64,000 nucleotides of DNA, from the NCBI RefSeq assembly GCF_036588685.1, contig NC_086378.1, forward strand, positions 12,317,578-12,381,577. Reading direction: 5' to 3'. This stretch comes from Mytilus trossulus. Taxonomy: Eukaryota > Mollusca > Bivalvia > Mytilida > Mytilidae. The notes under the pieces are model-generated. The model was not told the origin of the DNA. It searched no databases and worked only from the letters and a program-made list of their open reading frames with translations. Both the position numbers and the translations under genes were made by a program. Positions 11,601-24,200 of the stretch are shown in pieces (position 1 is the stretch's first letter; every line of letters begins with the position of its first letter).

Positions 11601-12115
11601 AGCCTATTTCAAATGGAGTTTGCAACCATAAAAGTCTTAAAATATGACACACATAATCATGGCTTAACCATAGTCATAGTAACTTCTAAAAATAAATTGA
11701 CAGCTAATCACATACCTTTTCGAAATGACCATAGTGGTGTTTTGTGCAAGATTAATCTTAAAGTCCGAAGAAACCTACAATATGTACAAGGGGCCTTCAA
11801 ATATATATTCATAGTTTTTTTTTTTTTTGCCTTCTTCATACTTCATGTACTTTTAAAATCCAGTAGTCATTAAAATGAATTGTTTTGTTTAAAATTGTAG
11901 ACAAAATTGCTATTTCAAAATTTCCATTTGGGAGCTTTCGTGGGAGAAAGCCCACACAAAATAGTGACAAGTACTTTGCTGAACATTATTGCTGTAGTGT
12001 TACTGAAAAATTTCCTTCAAAATTACAAATTCCAGGGCAGCCATCTGAAAACAGGTTGTCTGATACGTATGAAAATGTCAGAACAGATAGATCTTGACCT
12101 GATGAACAATTGGCC

Positions 12116-12282
12116 TCTTCAGAATCTAAAGCATCATGGGTAATTTCATTGTTCGTACCCCAAAGTGAAAATAACGTTACGTCATTGGTTGAATTTGCAT
12201 TGTTTATTATGTTTTAAACCAATCAAAACGCTTTGATGTAAGCTTTTGAAAATATTACCCAGGATGCATTAGATTCTGAAAC
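12116..12282. mobile_element. Small MITE, copy 2
   Basis: Same family as 11446-11600. It begins with CTTCAGAATCTAAAGCATC and ends with GCATTAGATTCTGAAAC. The interior contains a TCATTGTTCGTAC motif shared with copy 1. Confidence 0.65.
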
Positions 12283-12354
12283 GGCGAATTTGACCACATG
12301 TTAGATTTGCTCTTAATAAAATGCTTTGGTTTTTGAGATGTTAGCCAAAATCTA

Positions 12355-12475
12355 CAAGTTAACAGGCGACGACGGACGCCAAGTGAAGAGAAAAGCTCAC
12401 TTGGCGCTGTGGGCCAAGTGAGCTAATAAACTGATACAGATGATATTTGCTCTCTTGGCACTATTATAAGCAAGG
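12355..12475 (+). repeat. Repeat end with GCTCACTTGGC hairpin
   Basis: At 12395-12423 there is a perfect 11-bp stem (GCTCACTTGGC against GCCAAGTGAGC) with a 7-base loop, followed at once by TAAT. A diverged second AGGTGAGCTAATAAA follows at about 12471. Hairpin followed by CTAA and T resembles the 3' end of Helitron-type elements; the class is inferred. Confidence 0.45.
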
Positions 12476-12554
12476 TGAGCTAATAAAATACAAAAATGAT
12501 ACAGATGACAACTTACCCTATATGATAGAATAACCTGTAAGATCTAAAAAGTAG

Positions 12555-12740
12555 TATGCAAAATGCGTAATTTTAACGTGTTCTTTCGATTTTTATAGTT
12601 TTACAGTCCAGTCAAGGTCGTTTGAAACCCGCATCATAATAGGATGACGAAGTTCCTTATGCAAAATGCGTTATTGCGACGTTTTCTTTCGTTTTATATA
12701 ATTTTACAATTTCATTCATATAGGTCAAGGTCGTTCCTAA
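12555..12740. repeat. Direct duplication of about 103 bp
   Basis: TATGCAAAATGCGTAATT at 12555 recurs as TATGCAAAATGCGTTATT at 12658, followed by matching CTTTCG and ATTTTACA segments. No function is evident. Confidence 0.6.
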
Positions 12741-13024
12741 TAAATAATTATTCGATCTAGATCACATGAATGTTTGTATCGCTATGAACTTTATACACTC
12801 TAACTTGGTACAGGATCGATGATTAATACTGATCAGTCTCTAGCATGAATGTCCAATTTCAACAAGTTTGTTAAGTCAGTCCGATTGTGTCAACACAGTA
12901 CTCATGTACCAAACTTCAATACATGTACCCGACAACACCAACATCTGCATCAGTTCAGGAGATAGCTGATTAATTAAACCACATGCAAATCTGTTGAATC
13001 TAACAGCCCTGCACGTGTAGCTAT

Positions 13025-13420
13025 GTTAATAAACTCGTCATAGTATTTGATACCAAGACTAAATTTTGTATATATACGCCAGACGCGCGTTTTGTCTTTT
13101 GAGGCATCAGTGACGCTCGAATCCAAAAAAGTTTTTTAAAAAGGGCCAAATAAAGTACGAAGTTGAAGAGCATTGAGGACCAAAATTCCTAAAAGTTTTG
13201 CCAAATCCAGCTAAGGTAATCTATGCCTGAGGTAGAAAAGCCTTAGTATTTCAAAAATTCAAAATTTTGTGAACAACAAATTTATAAATATAACCATATC
13301 AATGACAATTCATATCAGCACAAAAGTGCTGACTACTGGGCTGGTGATACCCTCCGGGAAATAAATCTCCACCAGCAGTGGCATCGACCCAGTGGTACTG
13401 AATGTAAATACATCAACATT
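13025..13420 (+). repeat. Mussel interspersed repeat (CAGACGCGCGTTT family)
   Basis: It contains TATACGCCAGACGCGCGTTT, then GAGCATTGAGGACCAAAATT, TATAAATATAACCATATC and the hairpin ATCAGCAC-AAAA-GTGCTGAC. This copy is uninterrupted at the point where the large transposon entered a sister copy, so it serves as an empty-site reference. Other copies are at 17565-17826 and 27960-28925. Confidence 0.75.
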
Positions 13421-13669
13421 AAATTAGCATGTACACCCATCTGCATTTACATGGATAATCCGTAAAGAGTCGGTTGATTCATCGCACAAATCTTTTGAAA
13501 GCGTGACGGGTCATTAATGCTGGTGTCATCAAGTATTTTGAAATTGGGTTTCACTTTGAAATAACTTGATTTATTTGATTTCGGCTTTGTGAAAAAGAAG
13601 TACTGGTAAACGGGATGTTGTTCGTCTCTCGTTTATCTCTAATAAAGATTTTACTATATATCATGTCTG

Positions 13670-13805
13670 GGTTCTAGGAAAGAGGGACGAAAGATACCAA
13701 AGGGACATTCAAACTCATAAATCGAAAATAAACTGACAACGCCATGGCTAAAAAAGAAAAGACAAACAGACAAACAATAGTACACACCATAGAAAACTAA
13801 ACTAA
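13670..13805 (+). repeat. Repeat containing GAGGGACGAAAGATACCA
   Basis: The segment GAGGGACGAAAGATACC followed by AATAAACTGACAACGCCATG recurs at 29020-29250 and, reversed, near 63235-63320. I recognise it as a common mussel repeat, SINE-like or a LINE tail. Confidence 0.55.
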
Positions 13806-16056
13806 AGATTCCGTCGTATAAAATCGATAAGTTTTTTTTGCCTTTGTGGGGATATTTCCGATGGTTAATTCCATGATAAAGTGTTTGATAGCTCCACTCC
13901 TAGGTAGAAATTGTGGTTGACTAGAGTTTACATCTACAGAGTACAGATACGTTCCCGTCTACTAATACTTTCTGCTGTTAAGTTGCCAACCAAGACTTCA
14001 AAAACCTGTGGATGTCTTCTCTGACTCCAAAGTGGTCTAGTTTATGGACGAGTCTGTTGTGGAGTACGGTGTCAAAGACTTTACTGAAGTCGAGTATTAC
14101 AATAAGTCTGTTTGTTGCTTGGTATCTAAATATCTGCTTATTTCTTAAATTGTTATTAAAAGCTATGTTTCACATTATCTCTTTTACCAAAATCAATGTT
14201 GGAAGTCTGCAAGGATATTTTATAACATTGTAGGTGTTACATGATGTGTTTAAAAGTATGTGCTCCATTCTTTACACGGTACTGATAAAAGAGTATAACC
14301 AGTCTATTTTTTTACTGTTTTCGACCTATCTTCTTCCTTGAAGAGTGCTGGTATGTTAGCGGTTGTTAAATCGTGATAGACAAGTTTGTTTTAAGCATAA
14401 TGTTCTGTCGGATATATATTTCAGATAAGGTAATACTTAATCTGCTGTTTCCTTTAACATTCTGCAAGATATTTTGTCTAGACTCCCTCAGCTTTATTGA
14501 TATGTAGCTGTTATAGTAAGTTTGCTATTCCCTTTTCTTCAATAATGATGTCTTCAATCTTCTACTAGGTCCCATGTTTGGAAAAGAAGGCCATGTATTC
14601 CTCTGTAAAAACAGACTGGAATTGGTTGTTCAGTGCTTCTGCTTTGGATGTATCCAATCACGGTCTTCCTTAATTTGCCCATCTACATTTAGCGCTGATA
14701 CACGGCCTTCTGTCCTGTTTTCTTGACTTTACATAGTTGGTATTTTATGGTTCTTCTAATACTTTTGAATTTTACCCAGTTTTTATCTTTTTGGTCTTTT
14801 TACTTCTGTTATAAAGCCGTTGTTTCTTACGCATAGCTCTCTAAATATCTCTCGTGATCCAGTGAATGTTCCATCTAAAAGTGCATGATTTCAGTGGTAT
14901 ATGCTCGTCCATGAGTGATGTAAGAAGGGTCTTAAATGATTCTCAACAAGTTTCGATAGATTTATCATTTGTCTTATTTATATATTCAGGGAATTCGGTC
15001 TGGTCTTTATAACTGGTATATTTCCTTTAACGTACAATTAAGAATGTGTTGCGTGGTTTCCTTTTTTGTTAGTTTAACTCTAGTTTTGATGTCCACAATT
15101 ACTGCATTGTGGTCGATGTTGTTTGTTCGGGAGTCGGATTTGTGTAATATTTTGTTGTTCAAGGTTATGTACGTTTGTGATATTCAGCATGGTCTCATTT
15201 ACCTCTAGTTTATACTATTGTGGCGATCGGATTGTATATGCACATTTCCACTGAATATCAGTGATTTCAAAATCATTGGTTAGCACTATATTGGGCAAGT
15301 TTTGGTTGTGAATGGGTCTTCCAAGTGATTCGTCCAGGTTTTGTAGTAATACAGCGTCATTGTTTGGTTGTCTATAGACACACGGGTGTATATGGGTTCC
15401 CTGTTCAATGATATCTCACAGTCTGACAGTGGCCAGAGTCACTTCTCCAGAGGATATAAGGTCTTTTCGCACCGCATTCAACACTTTCAGCTCCCTAATG
15501 GCCAGGTTGGAATGTTCTGTACGTCATTGCGACATATGTCATAAAGTTCTGAATCAAGAATCTCGGAGCTAGGCATTTGTTTGTCTAGATGGCTTTTTGT
15601 TGCATGTTTAATGTATGGTTTATACAAGTTTAGCATTGATATGAATTGCTGAAGTTTAGATTTATGCACTTCGTAAATTTCTGCAGTTCATATAAAGGAG
15701 GCGAATGGTACTACCTTTTGATTTAGTATCTTTAGGTTGGTATTCTTGACTTTTTGAGTTGATAGTTTCTTCTTCCTCGTCTGTGTTGACGTCAGTCAGC
15801 GACGTTCAAGTGCTCTATGATATTTTGCAACTAGTTTACTGCATACTCCACATGGGTTTTTTATTTGACCAGGGTGTGTTTGTACATCCCCTGTGGTGAA
15901 GACAAGTAGGAATGCTAGAAATGCTACAGGTCTTTTACATGTAAATATCGAATTTGTATTTGAACAGTCAATTTCTCTTTTACAAATAGTGCAGCATATG
16001 ACTGATAGTGACAGGGCACCAAGAGTGAAGGTAACTGCTTGTAAAGTGGTCTTCAT
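13805..16056 (-). pseudogene. Degenerate LINE with zinc-finger N terminus, endonuclease and reverse transcriptase remnants
   Basis: On the minus strand, 16056-15796 reads an N-terminal peptide with a hydrophobic stretch, the sequence GDVQTHPGQ, then NPCGVCSK, which is the start of the PHD-like cysteine domain found in many mollusc LINEs. Further along, 15400-15220 shows endonuclease-like YRQPNNDAVLLQNLDESLG, and 14145-13985 shows a reverse-transcriptase block, VILDFSKVFDTVPHNRLVHK. Many stops and frameshifts separate the blocks, and the A-DD box is destroyed near 13815, so it is a fossil. It is probably of the CR1/Jockey side of non-LTR elements; the clade is not certain. Confidence 0.65.
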
Positions 16057-16189
16057 GAAATTTTAAAGTTGTGAAATAATTTATCATTGATTGTTTCTGC
16101 CTGTTTCATATTTCCAATTTGTTTGAAGTTTAACATGTTCATCATATTAAAAAAATCGTAGAAGTACTCACGTTTTTTGGTCCAGCGAG

Positions 16190-16325
16190 GCGTCACCAGG
16201 GGCGAAAGTTACCAACCCAGAGTAAAGGAGAGGTTCCAACTTTATTCTCCCATTTAAATGCATTGATCATTTAAAAAAGAGGGTTCCAACCCCCGGGACC
16301 CACTACCCTCATGGATCCGCCACTA
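16190..16325. repeat. GGCGGATCCAG-family repeat
   Basis: It runs from CCAGGGGCGAAAGTTACCAA to CATGGATCCGCCACTAG, with inverted CCAGGGG and CCCCCGGG-type sequence. It matches the ends of the element at 43168-44155. Confidence 0.45.
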
Positions 16326-16479
16326 GACTCCCCATTGTAGATCAAATGTTTTTAGTACGATAAATGTTTGTTTACATATGATATAATCCTGGAGGGTCAA
16401 TGGACGATTGTTGATGGTAGGCACTATATATTTTTTTACTTTAACGATTTGTATGAAAATTCAACTATGTATTCGATCT

Positions 16480-17110
16480 GCACTAATGAAGTAATATATT
16501 GTTTAAATAATATCGGATGCAAACATTTCTCAGTGAAAAATAGAGCTGCCATGTTGGATGACAACAACTCACTCAACTGCAGTACCAAAAATTGCTACAT
16601 AACGATACAGACCAATCTACTCAAGAAATTTATGTGCTACAGTACATAATCAACATGATTTAGATCAAAAGAAACAAGTTTAAAAAGATCAGGTAAAGAA
16701 ATATCACCCCAAAGAATATAAATCACTAGAGTAAAAATTAAAGTAAAAAGAAGAGCAACTCAAGATAAAGGAAACCATACTTAATAGAAAAAGATGAACA
16801 ACTGAAAATAAAAGAAGACCTACTTAATGACAACTCAAATGAGAAAACAAGAATTTTTGATAGACTATTCAAAGCCGAAAGTAGAAACCTAGAACTAGAA
16901 CAATCTCCCAAAAACTCTTAAGCAAAGTTTAGACAGTTCAGTAAATAACCAAGCCCACAATGATGTCAAGACAATATACAACAATATACATAAACAGACA
17001 TTTGAAGAGCTTTTCAAAGGTATACATGAAAGAGTTACTGAGTATGTCATGAAGAAGAAAAAAATGACCGAGAGCTTAGCAGACTACAATTTTTGGGAAT
17101 AAATAGTCAC
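16480..17110 (+). pseudogene. Possible LINE ORF1 remnant (coiled-coil rich)
   Basis: Several frames interrupted by stops give lysine- and glutamate-rich peptides such as KKYHPKEYKSLE and EEQLKIKE, which resemble the coiled-coil ORF1 segments of mollusc LINEs. A 93-codon frame at 16368-16649 opens this stretch, with no recognised domain. It is heavily decayed. The assignment rests on composition only. Confidence 0.3.
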
Positions 17111-17564
17111 CAGCAATGCAAGAGCAACATATGACGATAGAGTTCCAACACGTTTAATTCAACACAATGTTAACTACGCAAATCCACATTCTCAAAATTA
17201 CCCGTATTATACCAACTATTCCAGAGATAACATTATTCCATTTACCAATTTTAATGAAACATCACATTATCAGTGGGGTAATGGTGTGACTTACAACAAC
17301 GTTCCTGTCGATAGTCGTGATCCTTATTATCCACATTATCACAATTGTTATATTTTTTAAGACAATAGTTATATGGGGACTTCCCGGAAACAAGAACTTC
17401 AGATAATAATATACACGATAACTGGTGGGGCAATGTTGGGACCTACCACAAAGTCCCCCCCTGAAACCGTTCATCATTCTTATAACCAGCATTCTACGGA
17501 ACATCAAATTTGTTTTTCAAATTTGATTTTACTTACTCCGACTCAACAATCTAAAAATTCTTAA

Positions 17565-17826
17565 TAAACTCATCATAGATACCAGGACTAAATTTTATGT
17601 ATACGCCAGACGCGCGTTTTGTCTACAAAAGACTCGCGCTCGAATCCAAAAAAGTTTTAAAAAAAAAGCCAAATAAAGTTCGAAGTTGAAGAGCATTGAG
17701 ATCCAAAATTTCTAAAAGTGTTGCCAAATACAGCTAAGGCTATGCCTGAGGTTAAAAAAGCCTTAGTATTTCAAAATAAATAAAAAAATTGTAAACAGTA
17801 AATTTATAAATATAACATGATCAATG
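17565..17826 (+). repeat. Mussel repeat, left half, split by the large transposon
   Basis: This is the CAGACGCGCGTTT-family repeat up to AAATATAACATGATCAATG. It breaks at 17826 and resumes at 27960 with GATCAATGATAATTCATG. The uninterrupted copy at 28308 reads ATATAACCATATCAATGAC, so the insertion point is unambiguous. Confidence 0.85.
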
Positions 17827-17840
17827 CACGGGGGGGTCTC
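17827..17840 (+). repeat. Left terminal inverted repeat of the large transposon
   Basis: CACGGGGGGGTCTC, a perfect inverse of 27946-27959, preceded by the GATCAATG target duplicate. Confidence 0.92.
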
Positions 17841-18279
17841 TTCCTATATAAAGGTATATACATATGTGCCGCTGGAATGGGTCCCTTTTTTGATCCGTCA
17901 AATATATCAATGGGGTGCAATTTTACCGAGGAATTATATCAATAGGTAGTAATTGACCGATTGTGATATATCAATGGGTCATAAATTTCAGTTTGTTGTG
18001 CAACGATCTTCACTGAATTTCCCAAACTCTTTGTCATTAAAATTTCCACATCTGCTGAAACTTATTTACACAAGTTTTGATATTGATTAAATTTAATTAC
18101 ACTGTCACAATTAATAATCTTCAGTAAATTACCCAGAAGATATCGAACCTTTTGCACTAGTTGCGTCACACATCGATTTATTTGCACTTAATTTGTTGCG
18201 TCTATTCTCATTGACATTGTGTGTCTTGCTTAATCACTTTTAATTTGTTGAAAGAATTTGTCATTATTTGATTGCCAAA

Positions 18280-21200
18280 ATGAAAGACATACGAAGCATT
18301 GACAGAGGGAAATGTTTAAATTGTCATGAATGTGAGGAATTTACTGGAACTGTAAGATGTGATTATTGTGACTGTGTAGCTGCAAAACACATTCGAAAAC
18401 AAGAGGAGGAAGCTATAACGGAAGATGAATCAAACAAACATTTCAAATTGGACACTTTGGAACATAGTGGTCATAGTGATGTAGGATTAACATCACTGAC
18501 GAGTGGGATCGAGAATTTAGAAGAAAACTGCGTAGAAGAAGTTTCAAATGGTATGTGCAAACTTAATTTCAACCAAGTGTTGTATTTTTATTTGTTCGTC
18601 CATAATAAACAACGTTTCACGTTTAGGGGACGACCTTTTGATATTCTGGATGGGGGGGGGGGGCAGGAGTTTCGGATGAGTTATTTGTTTTCACTTTATG
18701 CCAATCCATGTTATTTATTTTTCGCCGCGTAACCTGTTTATTTTCAGCTTTTGCCAGGACAAGTTATTTATTTTCAAAACCTGTTATTAATTTTCAAAAT
18801 CCTGCCTGATGAGTTATTTATTTTCACTTTATGCTTAACCAGTTTATTTATTTTTTTCACGGCTTCGCTGCTCAACTATTTATTTTCAGCTTTTGCCAGG
18901 ACAGGTTATTTATTTTCAAAATCCTCCTCCCCCCTCCCCCCCCCCCCCCAGAATATCAAATGGTCGTCCCCTAACTTAATAACTTAACGAAAATACATGG
19001 CCATTGTCTGTATGTCAGACTGTTTTACACCAAGGGTGTATACTCTCAGTGAATTCTCACAGAAAAATTATTCATTTTGTCCAATATCTGTATAAAACAT
19101 GTGGCTAAATAAACAATAAAAAATTAACCATTTCTTCATCTTATTGTATTTATTTTTTATTAAAATCAGTCATGTAGTAACTTGATAAAAAAATATCGAA
19201 TTTAGTAAAAATGATAGACACAAAGTGGATAGCCAATATCTGTAATATACTTGATTACTTCCCTTTGCGTTGATTATTTGTTTCAGATTGTTTATTTATT
19301 CCTTGGCAATATATCAATTACAATTTAAATATTTCCATTAAATATGATGTTTTGTAAAGAAAAGACTTTTGAACTCATTTATTTATGTGATATTTGGTTA
19401 AATTTTGCAAGATTGATGAAATGTGAAACCATTTAAAAAAAAAACTATGTTTACATAATTTAAACATTAACTGACCCTTTCAAAGTCTGAGCCGACCGTG
19501 CGAGGGCTGTATAGCCAGTCAATGTCGTTAAAAACTTCCATTTGTTTTTAAAGTCTGACAATTGAATCATAATCTGATGGAGGCTGTCAATATAAAGATT
19601 AAAATCAGAATCTTATTATATATCAAAAATATACAATTTCTTAATTTCATTTTAATAAAAAGAATGAAGTCATTTAAAATGATATAACCAATTGTTTTCA
19701 ACCAATTGTTCAAAATTGATGGTGGTGGTCTTTCCCCATTGGTTAGTTGGTTGGTTATTTTGCAACAATCATTATTTTTATTGATTGATCGGCAATCTGT
19801 CACACAGATAAATGGAGCCCGTATTACAGTGTACTTGATAAATAAATTTCTAGCCATGATTAAATGATTACTCTGAATCATGATTTGATTGATTAGATCT
19901 TTATGAAGATCGATTGATTGGTAATACATGGTAAAACTCGATCGATTGACTGGCAATCTGTAAAACGGCAATGTGGCCCGTATTACACAATGTACTCGGT
20001 TGATTGATGCCTGATCATGCATGGTTGATTACATTGTTATTTTGAATCATGATTTGATTGATAAGATCTTCGTGAAGATCGATTGATTGGTAATATATGG
20101 TAAAACTCGAGCGAGCGACTCCGTCCGTCAGTCCGTCCCATGAACTTTGTATATATGAAGTGTGATTATAATAAAGACACCGACCTACTGTCTGCCGATA
20201 CTTCCAATTAAATCAAGAGAGGAAGTATTCTTAGCACGACACAGCGTGCATTATTGTTACTATTTAAGTGTTTATAAATAATGCATTTTATTTCTTTTGC
20301 AGTTAATGATAGCATTTTCCATGATGGGATTTCAAGATTGGAGAGTCTTATTAGTGAACTAGAGAAAGAAGAAAATGAAAAATTCAATGTAAGCTGTAAA
20401 TTTAAAGTTGTTGAGGAAGATGGAAAATCTATGTTTTCTTGCTCTCTTTGCAACAAAAATTACAAGTTGGGAGATTTTGGAAAGAAAATCCAAAATGTTA
20501 AATTTCATGCCAGTTCAAGGGGACATTTGGCAAATGTTTATGCAGTTGGGATGAACGAGGAAATTGATTCAACCATCAAAACTATGTTTGATGCCATTGA
20601 AATGGAACTTGGCAAAGGAATTTTTCTTCTTAATCGAAAGAATGCACATTGTCGCTGCTGCAAAATTGACATAAACTTGGGATGCAGAGGAAATCCTGTC
20701 CAGAGAGCCAGGGAACATGCAAACAGCAGAGACCATAAGGAACGACAGGCTAAGTTTCAGACTAACAAAACTAGAGACATTGCAAGCTTTTTCATTAAAG
20801 GTAACTTGAATGAAGAGAAAACCAGTTGACTAGATGTGACAAAGTGTCAAGGATATTATTTAAATAATACAACATATATCATGGCATCAGGAGAGGAACA
20901 GTCTTTCAATGTTAAATTATTAATCAATGACGTTAAAGTAGGAGAAGACGACAGCAAAACAAGCTGGTATCCTTTGCCGTTTGTAACTGTTAATTTAAAG
21001 AAACATACAACAGAATTTAAAGGAACATTTAAGCATGTTAAATGTACTGGTTATGTGATGAAAGAAGGAAACATATGTGAGCTGTGCAAAGGTATACCTA
21101 CTTTGCCATCCTTCAAAAAGAGGTTACTCTTACGTACTCTCAACGTAAATGATGGGAACAGGGACTTAACAAAGGTTCGTTTTGATTACATGACTAAAAC

Positions 21201-24200
21201 AGAACAACTTAATTTACTTCAAAAGAAATCTGAAGAACTTAAAAAGTGTCGTTCAGATGCATTTTTTCTTAAAAGCAAACACATTCGATTAAAATTACGT
21301 ACAAGAACACTTAGAGAGAAATTGACAGAATTTAGTTCAAGAGGTGACATTAAGGCAATTTGCCATAAGCTAGTAAAAGCTGAGGAAAAGGGAATTTTAG
21401 ACAACAAAAATGTTTTCCTTGAAACAATTGAATCGATTGCCAACAATTTCCATGTGCAAGGACCGCACGGGAAACGATATAAGTCTAGTACACGAAAATT
21501 TTTCGAAGCACTGTTAATCATGGGAGGTCCGAAACTGGCAAACTTTGTTGCAATTAACTTGGAAGGGCCAAATCTGAATACCATGTATCGATGGCGGAAA
21601 TTGCACACTTTCGAAATGGCTCCTGGAATACAAGAAAAAAACTTTGTTTACTATTCAAAACTAGTAAAGGGTATTATGGAAATTTACAAAATACCACGAA
21701 CTCCTGTTTTAGCGGCAGAAGATGAGACAGCTATTGTTGGTACTGTTATGTATCACCAAGATAGAGATGAACTTTTGGGGTTTTGTGGACCTAAAGACAA
21801 CCACAAATGCATGGAGAATAATCACATAAAAGTTGGCAACGACCGTGATGCTTATGACCGTTTGGTAAATGCATTTGACAAGAACATTATTGGTAAATAT
21901 GCAAGAGTTATATTACTTAATCCTTTGCATGAAAAGATTCCACATTTAGTAGCATTACTTATGCCAACATGCAACCGATTCACTCATCATACTGTATACC
22001 ATCAGTGGCAAAAGGTACAAAATTTGTATGAGCTACATCTGGAACATGAATTAGGACCGCTTATAGGTAATAGTTCTGATGGTGACAGCAGGCGAAGAAA
22101 ACTGCATTTACAACTCATGACATGTACCGCAGGAGACAGATTCAGACCTATTGGAAGACATCTTGGTTTTATATTTTCAGCTAGGAAAGAAGTGGTTGAA
22201 AATGGTTATGTAATAAGAGAAATTGGAGATCAAGACGTAATACATAACCATAAGAAAATCATAAATCACCTTGATCATACATCAAGAATGCTACATATTG
22301 GACCAGATTTGCTTGTACATATGAACCAAATCGAGCTGGTTATGAGATCATTCCCTGTTTTAGTGCACGGGTTGACACGAGATCATGTACGGAGAGATCG
22401 TGATCGTCAAAACTGGAAAGTAGCACAGGAGTTATCATTTCAGAGGGTGCAAGATTGTCTCAATGATCTAATTAATGGAAGTGACGACCGTGCTCCTATT
22501 CCTTCAGTCAAAGGAACTAAGGCCTTTCTTTATGTGGTACATCAGTATGTTGACATTTTTTTCAGTCCGAAAGCTTCGCTTGCTGAACGTATCTCTCTCG
22601 CAGGATTTGTCACACATTTTCTAGGAATTTGGCGGAATTATGTTTACCTTAATCAAGCACTTACTCTGACCTCCAATTTTTTGTCCCGAGAAACATATTG
22701 CGACATATTAATTTCAGTTCACTTTGCAGTAATGCTTATTTGCTTCTACAGAGATAATTTTCCAAACAGCCAATGCTTACTCCATCTAACAGGGTCAGAT
22801 TGTTGCGAAGACTTCTTTTCAAAGAATGGCCAGTTTGTAGGCAACCATCATGTGTATCCATATGGTCAAATGTATCGCAATGTAAGCCATATGATCCGAC
22901 TAAGTCAGATTGAAGCTGATGATAATGCCCCAAAGTTTGCCAAAGCCCACATTAAGCAGGAGAATGTATGGAAAAGTCAGTATCCTGGAGGAGTAACATG
23001 TTCCTTGAGAGACTACCCTGCTTTAGGCGAAGAAATTTCTGCATGGAAAATTGGAATACGTCGTGCCCGAGATCTTGCAAAGGAACTTGAAATAATTCCA
23101 CGTGACCTCAACATAGATTTAGGGTTTGATGATGACGACGGGGATGATGATGATGGGGATGATGACGACGATACTGATGACAATTATGGATGGTTTTATA
23201 AACCCTTTGATAATTGTAACCATGATAAACTGTTTAAAAATCTATCAGGGGATACATGTAACAACAACAATCACGATTCTGATGAATATTGCGATGACGA
23301 CGATTTGGATCCATGTATTGCTACGGATGAAACTCAGGAAATACATGATAGTAGTGATGATAGTCAAGATGAGAACTCTACATATACGCCAATGAGTAAG
23401 TACATTATGTTCAAAACACACTTGTGTCAAAACAGTCTATTGACTTAAGGCACCTGAAAACACGTGTGCCTGAAAGTATATATGACAGACTATGGTCATA
23501 ATTCTTTTAAAAGTATTCTTCAGGTTCTAAATTGTAAGATCGAACTATTTTTAGACAAATTTTGCGATCAATATGTCATCATACATGAAACAATTTTTAG
23601 TCACTTGTTTCCAATAACAATAATTTATAGTTCTACATGTTCTTTAAACAATAATTTGTTCTGTGGAATTAATTATGCATAGGTGTTAAAATGATTTCTT
23701 GCCTTTTGACAAAAAGAACAAATACAAGTTGATAAACATATAAAAATATATTATTAATATAAACATTTTTTGAAATCCCTAGTCAAGAGATTTGTCAACA
23801 CGACCTCAGTTCAATTGAATGTTTAAAAAAAAACAGACTATTATAGCATAGGTTTAAATTGCACAAGTTTATTCATTACATAATGTGAATACAAAATGTA
23901 GATGTCTTAGAAATTCACGAAAATGGAAATGTCTAAGAAGTTTATCTAAGAAGAAAATAACGTGACATGGAACAACACCTTAATATCATTGTTGATTGTC
24001 ATTTTTTAAATATTATTCGATATTCTATTTTTTTGATTGGATACTTGTTAAAACAATAAAAGCAAACACAACTACAAATGTATTGTTTTATCCAAAAATC
24101 AAAGCTTCTTAATAAAAAAACAGAGATGATTTTTTTTACTTGTATCTAATGTAACCTTTATCAATATATTTCAGACATTTTTGAACCAACAAGTTCAGAA

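Noticed and set aside
18551..18732. Extension of transposase exon 1 past the GTATGT donor
   Set aside because: The extension reads into a MITE; the donor joins in phase to exon 2, so the extension is intronic.
20836..20890. Treating the 2.6-kb frame in the transposase region as a separate single-exon gene
   Set aside because: A 90-bp intron joins it in perfect phase to the upstream finger exon, and downstream exons also join in phase; one spliced gene explains all pieces.
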